A program made the position numbers and the translations under genes. This document shows, in pieces, positions 6,995 to 14,634 of a stretch of DNA of 26,836 nt (the stretch's first letter is position 1; the number at the start of each line of letters is the position of its first letter). The notes beneath the pieces are model-generated. The model did not search any database. It worked only from the letters and a program-made list of their open reading frames with translations, and was not told the DNA's origin. This DNA comes from an uncultured Chitinophagaceae bacterium (GTDB taxonomy: Bacteria; Bacteroidota; Bacteroidia; Chitinophagales; Chitinophagaceae): the NCBI GenBank assembly GCA_946885665.1, contig CAMPGT010000020.1, forward strand, positions 1 through 26,836. The letters run 5' to 3'.

Positions 6995-8259
6995 CGATTT
7001 ATCCTTCACTGGTTGAAGGAGCCATACAGGCGCCGGCCTCAAAGAGTTCGATGCAGCGCGCCTGCGCAGCCGCGCTTTTGGCAAAGGGAACAACCACCAT
7101 CCATAACCCCGGATCCTCCAACGATGACCTGGCGGCACTGGAGGTGATTTCGCGCCTGGGCGCGGAAGTGGTGGGCAAAACCAACGAAGAAATTGTTATA
7201 GAAAGCAAAGGTGTGCGTCCGGTATCTGCTTCGCTCAACTGCGGTGAGAGCGGTCTCGGCATTCGTATGTTCACTCCGCTTGCAGCGTTGAGTTCCGACG
7301 AACTGGTCATCGAAGGCACGGGAAGCCTGCTGAAGAGGCCGATGCATTTTTTTGATGAAATATTTCCTAAGCTTGGCATATCCATACAATCGAATAATGG
7401 CTTTTTGCCGATCACGATCAGGGGGCCATTGAAGCCCGCGAATATCGAGATCGACGGCTCGCTGAGCTCACAGTTTCTCACGGGTCTGCTGATGGCCTAT
7501 GCCGCAGCCGGCGCCCGCGATGTTGAAATAAAAGTGAACGATCTGAAAAGCAAACCTTATATCGATCTCACGCTCGATGTACTGAAGAAATTTGGGGTTA
7601 ATGTTGAGAACCACAAATACGAAACATTTAAATTCGCATATACGGCAGAAAACGGCAACCTTCTTGAACCGGCCACATATACTGTGGAAGGCGACTGGAG
7701 CGGAGGCGCCTTCCTGCTGGTTGCCGGTGCCATTGCTGGCAATATCACGGTAAAAGGATTGAATAAGGCATCTGCCCAGGCCGATAAAGAAATATTAAAG
7801 GCGCTGATCGATTGCGGCGCGGCCATTACAGTGGATGAAAATACAGTTACTATCGGCCCGGCACCGCTCACGGCCTTCAGCTTCGACGCAACGGATTGTC
7901 CCGACCTTTTTCCGCCACTCGTGGCGCTTGCTTCGTATTGCGAAGGCATCAGCTATATCAAAGGCGTGAGCAGGCTGGCGCATAAAGAGAGTAACCGCGG
8001 CGTAACCTTGCAGGAAGAATTTGGCAAGATGGGCATACTGGTTGAGCTCGACGACGACATCATGCGCGTGCATGGGGGAAGCGCCATCAGGGGCGCGAGC
8101 GTTCGTTCCCATCACGATCACCGCATCGCCATGGCCTGTGCGGTGGCGGCGCTCAATGCAGAAGGCGAAACGGTTATCGGCGATGCCGAAGCGGTGAACA
8201 AATCGTTTCCCGACTTTTATGACAAATTGAAGAGCCTGGGCGCAAATGTGAACTTTTAA
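6985..8259 (+). CDS. aroA: 3-phosphoshikimate 1-carboxyvinyltransferase (EPSP synthase)
   Basis: Transfers the enolpyruvyl group of PEP to shikimate 3-phosphate. The 424-residue protein carries the N-terminal substrate motif PASKSSMQR (17-25, with K20, S21 and R25). It has CGESGLGIRM in place of the more common LGNAGTAMR, a variant of the PEP-binding loop. SSQFLTGLLMAY, the catalytic Asp in DCPDLFPPL (D307), KESNRG and HHDHRIAM follow in the expected order. The start is fixed by the 10-base overlap with aroB. The TAA stop is the end of the first unit of an AT-rich heptamer repeat. The variant PEP loop might alter glyphosate response, but that cannot be judged from sequence alone. Confidence 0.93.
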   Translation: MQVTIYPSLVEGAIQAPASKSSMQRACAAALLAKGTTTIHNPGSSNDDLAALEVISRLGAEVVGKTNEEIVIESKGVRPVSASLNCGESGLGIRMFTPLAALSSDELVIEGTGSLLKRPMHFFDEIFPKLGISIQSNNGFLPITIRGPLKPANIEIDGSLSSQFLTGLLMAYAAAGARDVEIKVNDLKSKPYIDLTLDVLKKFGVNVENHKYETFKFAYTAENGNLLEPATYTVEGDWSGGAFLLVAGAIAGNITVKGLNKASAQADKEILKALIDCGAAITVDENTVTIGPAPLTAFSFDATDCPDLFPPLVALASYCEGISYIKGVSRLAHKESNRGVTLQEEFGKMGILVELDDDIMRVHGGSAIRGASVRSHHDHRIAMACAVAALNAEGETVIGDAEAVNKSFPDFYDKLKSLGANVNF

Positions 8260-8280
8260 CTTTTAAGTATTAACTTTTTT
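8253..8280 (+). repeat. AT-rich heptamer repeat, half element (pyrimidine arm only)
   Basis: Four in-phase 7-base units (CTTTTAA twice, GTATTAA, CTTTTTT) fill the 23-base gap between aroA and aroC and extend back into the aroA 3' end. The first unit ends with the aroA TAA stop (8257-8259). The unit is identical to that of the right arm at 1001-1028. No complementary purine arm is seen upstream inside aroA. Confidence 0.65.
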
Positions 8281-8282
8281 CA

Positions 8283-9293
8283 ATGAATAGTTTCGGCCGC
8301 ATATTCCGCGTAAATATTTTTGGTGAATCGCACGGCGAAAGCGTTGGCATTAATATCGATGGATGCCCTGCGGGACTTCCGCTGACCGTTGAGGATTTTG
8401 CAACAGATATTGAAAGGAGAAAGGGCGGAACGCAAAAAGGTACCACGCCCAGGAAAGAAGACGACCTTCCCATCTTCAAAAGCGGCCTCTTCAATGACCT
8501 TACCACCGGTGCGCCAATCACCATTCTTTTTGAGAACAACAACACGCGCTCAACCGACTATGCGAAACAACGGGCCTTTCCAAGACCGGGGCACGCCGAC
8601 CTTGTGGCAGGACAAAAATTTGGAGGTTTCGAAGATTACAGGGGGGGCGGGCACTTTAGCGGACGGCTCACCGTGGCCCTTGTTGCTGCCGGGGTTATCG
8701 CAAAGAAGCTTTTATCATTCGCGGAAGGCAATATTAAAGTAGCGGCCGACATTCTTGAGATCGGCGGGGAAAAGGACCAGGAAAAGGGTCTTCAAAAAGC
8801 CATCAACGCAAAGGATTCCATCGGCGGCATCGTGGAATGCAGGGTAACCGGTTTGCCCGCCGGCCTCGGAGAGCCTTTTTTTGATTCGGCCGAATCACTC
8901 ATCAGCCATGCCGTTTTTGCCATTCCCGCGATAAGGGGTGTTGAGTTTGGGACGGGCTTTGCCGCGGCACGCATGTTTGGCAGCGATCACAACGATGCGA
9001 TCCTCGACAGTTCGGGCAAAACAAGAACCAACCACGCCGGTGGCATTGTTGGCGGCATTACCAACGGCAACGAGCTCGTTTTCCGCATTGCCGTGAAGCC
9101 AACGTCCTCAACGCCAAAAGAACAGGAAACGCTGAACCTCGAAACGGGGGCGGTGCAACCGTTCTCCGTCAAGGGGCGTCATGATCTTTGCATAGCCCTG
9201 CGGGTGCCGGTTGTGCTCGAGGCGGTTACATCCTTCGTGTTGGCGGATATGCTGCTGCTCGAAAGGCGCCTTCCCCGGATATTAAAGCATTAA
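8283..9293 (+). CDS. aroC: Chorismate synthase
   Basis: Forms chorismate from EPSP by 1,4-elimination, using reduced FMN. The 336-residue protein has FGESHGESVGINIDG near the N terminus, then RRKGGTQKG, FPRPGHADL, the glycine-rich GGGHFSGRLTVALVAAG segment and the SDHNDAI and GGIVGGITNG regions that line the FMN and EPSP sites. At 336 residues it is slightly shorter than the common 350-390 forms. A run of seven G (8641-8647) encodes part of the glycine-rich segment. The gene ends two bases before the next ATG, so it is probably co-transcribed with the envelope genes downstream, or that ATG is not the true start. Confidence 0.93.
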   Translation: MNSFGRIFRVNIFGESHGESVGINIDGCPAGLPLTVEDFATDIERRKGGTQKGTTPRKEDDLPIFKSGLFNDLTTGAPITILFENNNTRSTDYAKQRAFPRPGHADLVAGQKFGGFEDYRGGGHFSGRLTVALVAAGVIAKKLLSFAEGNIKVAADILEIGGEKDQEKGLQKAINAKDSIGGIVECRVTGLPAGLGEPFFDSAESLISHAVFAIPAIRGVEFGTGFAAARMFGSDHNDAILDSSGKTRTNHAGGIVGGITNGNELVFRIAVKPTSSTPKEQETLNLETGAVQPFSVKGRHDLCIALRVPVVLEAVTSFVLADMLLLERRLPRILKH

Positions 9294-9294
9294 A

Positions 9295-11031
9295 ATGAAT
9301 GGAATCTCAAGGTATTTTATTATTATTGGCGGAATGAAATCCAATTTCACGGCCGCTGCACTGATGAAAACCATTGCCGGGATCGGTCTTTTAATGACGG
9401 CGTTCGCATGGACGGGATGCACCGAAAAAGAAGAAAAACCGCAGGAAAAAGATATCGTCAAAAAGGCGGAACTGTTTCCCGACAGGCTGAAAAAGAACCT
9501 GCAGGAATTTATCCAGTACGCCGGCAACAATAGCGGAAGGATCAGCGACACCACTTTGCTGAAAAATATTTCCATTGTCAAAGACATTTATGTTGATAAC
9601 GGCTACACTGCGTTGTGGTCGGCGGAAGGACAATGGCTGCCGCTTGGCGATTCGTTGTTCAATTTCATCATGAACAGTAAGCACTACGGCCTGTTCCCCT
9701 CCGATTACAATTACAGGGCAATCAACGGTATTCGCGACCAGGTGCAGAAGGATTCGCTTTCTCAAAAAGACGCCGCCCTGTGGGCACGTGCCGATATGCT
9801 GCTGACAGATGCGGTGCTGAGGGTTGCGGAACATCTCAAACGTGGCAGACTGCCTTACGACAGCACATCCCGGAAGGACACGGTTAGGCTTACCGATAGT
9901 TTCTACGTCAGCGTAATTGACAAGATCAACACATCGAAAACCCTGACACCCGTTCTCAACGGTTTGGAACCGGCTATTGCACCCTACCAGGAACTGAAGA
10001 ATGCGGCAAAGGACTACGTGGATTCAACTGAATTCGTAATGTACACGTACCTGTCGTATCCATTCGAGGATTCCCTTGCCTTCTACGGTCTGTTACGGAA
10101 TCGTTTATTCGAAGAAGGCATCATCGATTCAATTAGCACCAACTTCGACAGCGTCCAGCTCAGCAAGGCGCTGAAAAAATACCAGGCAAAGCACAAGATC
10201 AAAGCCTCGGGCAAAGTGAACGAGGCCACGATAAATGCGCTGAACGACACGCCGTGGGAGAGGTTTAAACGCATAGCGCTGAGCCTTGACAAGTATAAAC
10301 TGATGCCCGATACACTGCCGACAACCTACGTGTGGGTGAACATTCCGGGTTATTACCTGAAAGTGGTGGATACGGGACAGGTGGTGATGGAGTCGCGTGT
10401 GATTGTGGGCAGCTCGAAAACGAGGACGCCCGAACTGCACTCGGACATCTCAAATTTCATTACGTACCCGCAATGGACCGTTCCTTACAGCATCATTTTT
10501 AAAGAAATGCTGCCGGCCATTAAAAAAGACGTTACCTACCTCGACAGGCAGAACCTGATGGTCGTTGACCGGAACGACAGCGTTCTGGATCCCTACCTGA
10601 TCGACTGGTCGAAACTGAGCAAAAAAAAATTTCCTTACCTGATCAAGCAACGCGAGGGCGACGACAATTCTCTCGGCGTGCTGAAGTTTAATTTCAGAAA
10701 TAAATACGCTGTGTACCTGCATGATACGAACGCACGGTGGATGTTTTCGAAGTCGGACAGGGCGCTGAGCCATGGGTGCGTCAGGGTTCAGGACTGGAGG
10801 GATCTCGCGCACTTCCTGGTGCGTAACGATACCATAAAATATCACACGGATACACTCGCCAGTTGGATCGTTCGGCAGGAAAAACATGTGGTGTCCGGAT
10901 TTAAAAAAGTACCGGTTTATTTACGTTACTTTAGTTGCGAGGCGAAAGACGGGAAAGTAAAGTTCTATGATGACGTTTATGGTGAAGACAGAATACTTAC
11001 AGAAAAGTATTTTGCTAAGAACATATACTGA
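9295..11031 (+). CDS. L,D-transpeptidase, YcbB/LdtD type, probable lipoprotein
   Basis: Cross-links peptidoglycan by 3-3 bonds or attaches proteins to it; it acts in the periplasm. The catalytic YkuD domain holds the SHGCVRV motif with the nucleophile Cys at about residue 495 (counted from 9295), preceded by HDTNARWMF. A peptidoglycan-binding-like segment lies before it (ALKKYQAKHKIKASGKVNEATINAL, about residues 290-315), and the N-terminal scaffold region resembles YcbB. The outer start at 9295 is given, but internal ATGs at 9334 and especially 9364 yield a cleaner lipoprotein signal, MKTIAGIGLLMTAFAWTGC, with the Cys as lipidation site. The lipobox is loose. A run of nine A lies at 10621-10629, upstream of the catalytic Cys. 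Confidence 0.87.
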   Translation: MNGISRYFIIIGGMKSNFTAAALMKTIAGIGLLMTAFAWTGCTEKEEKPQEKDIVKKAELFPDRLKKNLQEFIQYAGNNSGRISDTTLLKNISIVKDIYVDNGYTALWSAEGQWLPLGDSLFNFIMNSKHYGLFPSDYNYRAINGIRDQVQKDSLSQKDAALWARADMLLTDAVLRVAEHLKRGRLPYDSTSRKDTVRLTDSFYVSVIDKINTSKTLTPVLNGLEPAIAPYQELKNAAKDYVDSTEFVMYTYLSYPFEDSLAFYGLLRNRLFEEGIIDSISTNFDSVQLSKALKKYQAKHKIKASGKVNEATINALNDTPWERFKRIALSLDKYKLMPDTLPTTYVWVNIPGYYLKVVDTGQVVMESRVIVGSSKTRTPELHSDISNFITYPQWTVPYSIIFKEMLPAIKKDVTYLDRQNLMVVDRNDSVLDPYLIDWSKLSKKKFPYLIKQREGDDNSLGVLKFNFRNKYAVYLHDTNARWMFSKSDRALSHGCVRVQDWRDLAHFLVRNDTIKYHTDTLASWIVRQEKHVVSGFKKVPVYLRYFSCEAKDGKVKFYDDVYGEDRILTEKYFAKNIY

Positions 11032-11036
11032 AATTC

Positions 11037-11441
11037 ATGAAGAAAGTTTTGCTTGCTTTACTACCGGCATTGCTCGGATGGACATCGGTGCATGCGCAAA
11101 CCGCAGACAGCATCCGCAAGGCCAACGCACGCAAACCAGTCGCCGCCGTTGAAACCGGTGTGGCGAGTTATTACCACTCAAAATTCCAGGGAAGAACCAC
11201 CGCCAGCGGAGAGAAATATGATGAAAAAAAGATGACCGCGGCGCACAACAGGCTGCCATTCGGTACCTATGTGCGCGTTACGAATCTCCGGAACAAGCGC
11301 AGCGCGATCGTAAGGATCAACGACAGGCTGCATCACCGCAATACACGACTGATTGACCTGAGCCGCGCGGCAGCAGCCAAACTGGGTTATATCGCACGGG
11401 GCCTCACAAGGGTAAAGGTGGAGGTTTTGAGGGATAAATAA
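11037..11441 (+). CDS. RlpA-like septal ring lytic transglycosylase (double-psi beta-barrel)
   Basis: A secreted 134-residue protein. The signal peptide MKKVLLALLPALLGWTSVHA ends before Q21. The mature part is a single RlpA double-psi beta-barrel: GVASYYHSKFQGRTTASGE, then AAHNRLPFGTYVRVTN, IVRINDR and RLIDLSRAAAAKLG. In studied RlpA proteins this fold cleaves naked glycan strands at the septum. The Glu in TASGE and the Asp in INDR are the likely active-site positions. The usual GPF after NDR is replaced by LHH, so activity is not certain. No SPOR domain is attached. It starts 5 bases after the L,D-transpeptidase stop, which suggests a cell-wall remodelling operon. Confidence 0.85.
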   Translation: MKKVLLALLPALLGWTSVHAQTADSIRKANARKPVAAVETGVASYYHSKFQGRTTASGEKYDEKKMTAAHNRLPFGTYVRVTNLRNKRSAIVRINDRLHHRNTRLIDLSRAAAAKLGYIARGLTRVKVEVLRDK

Positions 11442-11489
11442 ATTTACCGATATTCAGTTGCCCTAACCCATTTACCCAAAGCTGCGCAT

Positions 11490-12074
11490 ATGCCCAGAAT
11501 TCTCCTCCTGGCAACTTGTTGTATCTTTTTCTTTACGGCCGCCAATGGCCAGCGACGTTCGTACAAGCAACCTCCAACATTAGGGGTCCATTTTATTTTT
11601 AATGATTTCGAAACGGCAGCGGCAATTCGCAGTTCTTCGCTGTCATCGGTATTAAAGGAACACCGCTTTGGCAAGTTGAAGAACATGGCGCAGGGCCTCG
11701 CCATCAGTTTTGGCAAGGGCCTGTCTGAAACGGTCGATTTTTACTCGACTGTAGCCGGGTCTTTTCTATCTTATCCATTCGAAAACAGGCGGCCGCCGGG
11801 AAGTGACTATCTCTTGGTGGAAGCAGATGCCAGCGTGCGGGCAAAACTGCTTTCCGATAAATATTTTGTAGTGCCTTATTTCCAGATGGGTGCGGGTATT
11901 TCCAAATACCAGGGGTATTGGGCAACATTTATTCCGATTGGCATCGGAATACAGGTCAATTTTTTTGATGAAGCTTTTTTGCAGTTCAATTCACAATACA
12001 GGGTGGGTGTGACCGAAATGGCCGGCTATCATTTTGTGCATAGCATCGGGCTCGTGGGCAACCTGGGTGAATGA
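11490..12074 (+). CDS. Secreted protein, predicted small outer-membrane beta-barrel
   Basis: A 194-residue protein not assigned to a named family. A clear signal peptide, MPRILLLATCCIFFFTAANG, ends before Gln. The mature part alternates hydrophobic and polar residues in strand-like stretches rich in Gly and aromatic residues, for example VDFYSTVAGSFLSYPF, FVVPYFQMGAGISKY and FIPIGIGIQVNFF. It ends in a further strand near SIGLVGNLG. This pattern fits an 8-stranded outer-membrane barrel. It follows the RlpA-like gene by 48 bases and ends 5 bases from the converging PBP gene. An envelope role is likely from context only. Confidence 0.7.
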   Translation: MPRILLLATCCIFFFTAANGQRRSYKQPPTLGVHFIFNDFETAAAIRSSSLSSVLKEHRFGKLKNMAQGLAISFGKGLSETVDFYSTVAGSFLSYPFENRRPPGSDYLLVEADASVRAKLLSDKYFVVPYFQMGAGISKYQGYWATFIPIGIGIQVNFFDEAFLQFNSQYRVGVTEMAGYHFVHSIGLVGNLGE

Positions 12075-12079
12075 CGGTT

Positions 12080-14482
12080 TTAATTGTCGTCGTCTTTCTT
12101 GCCGAAGAGCCTTCTAAAAAAACCCTTCTTCTTTTTCTCCTCTTTTTCTGGCGCTGCCTGCTCTATTTTCTTCACATCTTTTTTTCCATTCGCTTCTTTT
12201 AAAACCTTCTGCTCTTCCAGCGATAATTTGGATTCGACAGGCACATCATAGTTTTCTTCCGGGGTACCGAGATATTCATCGGCCTCGCCGATCCCGGCAT
12301 CCTGACCTTCTGCGCCGGGGGGCGGCGCCTGGTCCTGGATGTTCATGTAATCGTAGAGCATTTCGCTGCGCATATTTTCGGGCTGTACGAATTTCGCCTG
12401 CTTGTCAAGCCCCAGCGTTTTGTCCTGGAACGCCTTTTTGAAGAAATATTCCCAGATGGGCCTCGCGGCCTGTCCGCCGTAACCCAAACCGCTTTCAAGA
12501 TGTATGAAGCGGTTGTCGCAACCTATCCATACGCCCGCCAGCAACTGTGGGGTGTAGCCCATGAACCATGCATCAGAATTGTCGTTGGTGGTTCCTGTTT
12601 TACCGCCCATTTCAGCCACACCGAGCCTTGAACGGAGTCCCGCAGCGGTGCCGATATCAACAGGACCCTGCATCATCCTGGCCATGGTGTACGCAGTGCT
12701 TTGGCTGATGACCTCTTTGCGTTGCGTATCGAAGCGGGCCAGCACGTTGCCGTTTTTGTCCTCGATCCTCGTAATGTACACCGGTTTGGTGCTGAAACCT
12801 CCCCCGGGGAACATCGTGTAGCCCCACATCATTTCATACAGCGAGAGATCCACGGCGCCAAGGCTGATGGAAGGGTAGGGTTTAACCTTTGTCGGAATGT
12901 TGATCTGCTTGATGAACTCGGCAAATCTTTCCGGTGTGGTTTGCTTGATGAGGTACGCGGCCACTTCATTGATCGACCAGGTAAGTCCGCTGGCAAGGCT
13001 ACGCGTACCGGTCAGACCCCTGTCATTTGCCGGCACCCATCCCGAACCGGGGAAGTACTGGGCAGTGGCCTCGCACTGTGTTTCGGGCGTGAACCCGAAT
13101 TCTTCAACGGCCAGGGCATACAGGAAGGGCTTAATGGCCGATCCCACCTGCCGTTTGGTCTTGATATTGACGTGGTCGAACTTATAAGTTTTAAAGTCGA
13201 TGCCGCCCACCCACGCCTTTACCTGGCCGGTCAGCGGATCCATCACCATGAACGCCGTTTGCAGCATTTCGCGGTGATAGCGGATGGAATCCATCGGGGT
13301 CATCACAGTGTCTTTTTCCCTTTCCGAATTCCAGGCAAACACCCTCATGGGTGTTTTTTTGTTGAACGTTTTCCTTATTTCCGCGTCACTCATGCCCTCT
13401 TCTTTCAGGCTCTTCCACCTTTCACTGTTTTTCATAGCGGCTTCGAGGATATTCTCATGGCCCTTCCAAACGGCGTCGGTCCTCAGGCTCTTTTGCCGGC
13501 TCAACGCCTTTTGAAGGCTGGGCATGTTACGCGCCACGGCTTCTTCTGCATAAAGCTGCATACGGGGGTTGATGGTTGTGAACACCCTCAGCCCATCTTC
13601 ATAAATATTGTAATTGCTGCCATCGGCTTTCTCATGTTCGTTTGTCCATTTTCGCAGCTCGTCGCGGATCACTTCCAGGAAGTAGGGCGCAATGCCGTTG
13701 TTTTCGTTTACTTTTTTATAGTTCAGCCGGATGGGGTGCTTTTTGATCTCTTCGGCCTGCGCCGCGGGCAGGTAGCCATTGCGCTCCATTTGGTCGATAA
13801 CCGTGTTGCGGCGGTCGAAGGCGGCCTTGTAATTCGTACGGGGGTTGTAGGTTCCGGTGGCCTTGAGCATGCCGATCAGCACGGCCGATTCTTCGACATT
13901 CAGCCTGTCGGGTTCCTTAGAAAAAAAAGTGCGCGAGGCATTACGGATACCGTACACGTTGTCGCTGAACGATACGGTGTTGAGATAAAGCGCGAGTATT
14001 TCCTGCTTGGTGAAATTTCTTTCCAGTTTAACGGCAATGATCCACTCTTTAAGTTTTTGAAGGATCCTCCTGAAGATATTCTGCGATCTTTCTGCGAACA
14101 TGTTCAGCGCCAACTGCTGCGTAATTGTTGAGCCGCCGCCCTGTTTTCCGAGCAGCACCAGGGCCCTGAGCGCGGCCTTACCATCAATTCCGGAATGGTC
14201 GTAGAAACGTTCGTCTTCGGTGGCCACCAGGGCATTCACAACGTGCTTGGAAATGTCGCGGTATTGCACATTGCTGCGGTTACCCTTTACCCGAAAGTAT
14301 TTGCCCATGCTGGTGCCGTCGTCTCCGTAAACTTCTGTTGCCAGGGTTATGGAAGGATTTTCAAGCTGTGCCAGCGACGGCATTTTTCCGAACACGCCGA
14401 AGTTGATCAGTACAATAAAGAGAACCAGGGCGAGAAAGCATCCAAGGAAGATTTTCCAGAATATTCGGACTGAACGCGACAT
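12080..14482 (-). CDS. Class A penicillin-binding protein 1A (glycosyltransferase-transpeptidase)
   Basis: Polymerises glycan strands and cross-links peptides. The 800-residue protein has one N-terminal membrane helix (about 8-30). A GT51 domain follows, with ATEDERFYDHSG (catalytic E89) and GGSTITQQLALN. The transpeptidase domain carries SAIK (S448, K451), SIN (S503, N505) and KTG (K628), so both activities look intact. The C terminus is a long low-complexity tail rich in Glu and Lys, ending in a basic GFFRRLFGKK patch. It lies 152 bases downstream of the SprE-like gene on the same strand, with a heptamer element filling that gap. It converges on the predicted barrel gene with 5 bases between stop codons. 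Confidence 0.93.
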   Translation of the reverse strand: MSRSVRIFWKIFLGCFLALVLFIVLINFGVFGKMPSLAQLENPSITLATEVYGDDGTSMGKYFRVKGNRSNVQYRDISKHVVNALVATEDERFYDHSGIDGKAALRALVLLGKQGGGSTITQQLALNMFAERSQNIFRRILQKLKEWIIAVKLERNFTKQEILALYLNTVSFSDNVYGIRNASRTFFSKEPDRLNVEESAVLIGMLKATGTYNPRTNYKAAFDRRNTVIDQMERNGYLPAAQAEEIKKHPIRLNYKKVNENNGIAPYFLEVIRDELRKWTNEHEKADGSNYNIYEDGLRVFTTINPRMQLYAEEAVARNMPSLQKALSRQKSLRTDAVWKGHENILEAAMKNSERWKSLKEEGMSDAEIRKTFNKKTPMRVFAWNSEREKDTVMTPMDSIRYHREMLQTAFMVMDPLTGQVKAWVGGIDFKTYKFDHVNIKTKRQVGSAIKPFLYALAVEEFGFTPETQCEATAQYFPGSGWVPANDRGLTGTRSLASGLTWSINEVAAYLIKQTTPERFAEFIKQINIPTKVKPYPSISLGAVDLSLYEMMWGYTMFPGGGFSTKPVYITRIEDKNGNVLARFDTQRKEVISQSTAYTMARMMQGPVDIGTAAGLRSRLGVAEMGGKTGTTNDNSDAWFMGYTPQLLAGVWIGCDNRFIHLESGLGYGGQAARPIWEYFFKKAFQDKTLGLDKQAKFVQPENMRSEMLYDYMNIQDQAPPPGAEGQDAGIGEADEYLGTPEENYDVPVESKLSLEEQKVLKEANGKKDVKKIEQAAPEKEEKKKKGFFRRLFGKKDDDN

Positions 14483-14491
14483 GTATAAAAA

Positions 14492-14631
14492 TTAAACTTA
14501 AAAGTTAGCTGTTAAAACTTAAAACTGCAAAGCATGTATGAGCAAAAATCATACTTAGATAACTTTTAGTGGGTTTTAGCCGGTTAAAAGTTGCAGGCCC
14601 ACTCAACTTTTAACTTTTAACTTTTCGTTTT
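14492..14631. repeat. AT-rich heptamer inverted-repeat element, copy 2
   Basis: On the plus strand the left arm (14492-14526) is five in-phase 7-base units: TTAAACT, TAAAAGT, TAGCTGT and TAAAACT twice. The right arm (14604-14631) has CAACTTT, TAACTTT twice and TCGTTTT. The arms are complementary across a spacer of about 77 bases that itself holds partial copies (AACTTTTAGT, GTTAAAAGTT). Both neighbouring genes are on the minus strand. In their transcript the purine-rich arm comes first, as in the plus-strand elements. The element fills the gap between the SprE-like stop and the PBP start. Confidence 0.7.
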
Positions 14632-14634
14632 TGA

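Noticed and set aside
928..8280. Repeated short units as a possible CRISPR array
   Set aside because: The units are 7 bases long, contiguous and without unique spacers of regular length, and no cas genes are present.
8641..8647. Run of seven G in aroC as a phase-variation switch
   Set aside because: The run encodes a conserved glycine-rich segment of an essential biosynthetic enzyme, so on/off switching is unlikely.
12701..14131. 476-codon plus-strand frame opposite the penicillin-binding protein gene
   Set aside because: The PBP frame has every catalytic motif in order. The opposite frame is rich in His, Gly and Arg with no domain pattern, as expected of an antisense shadow in a GC-moderate gene.
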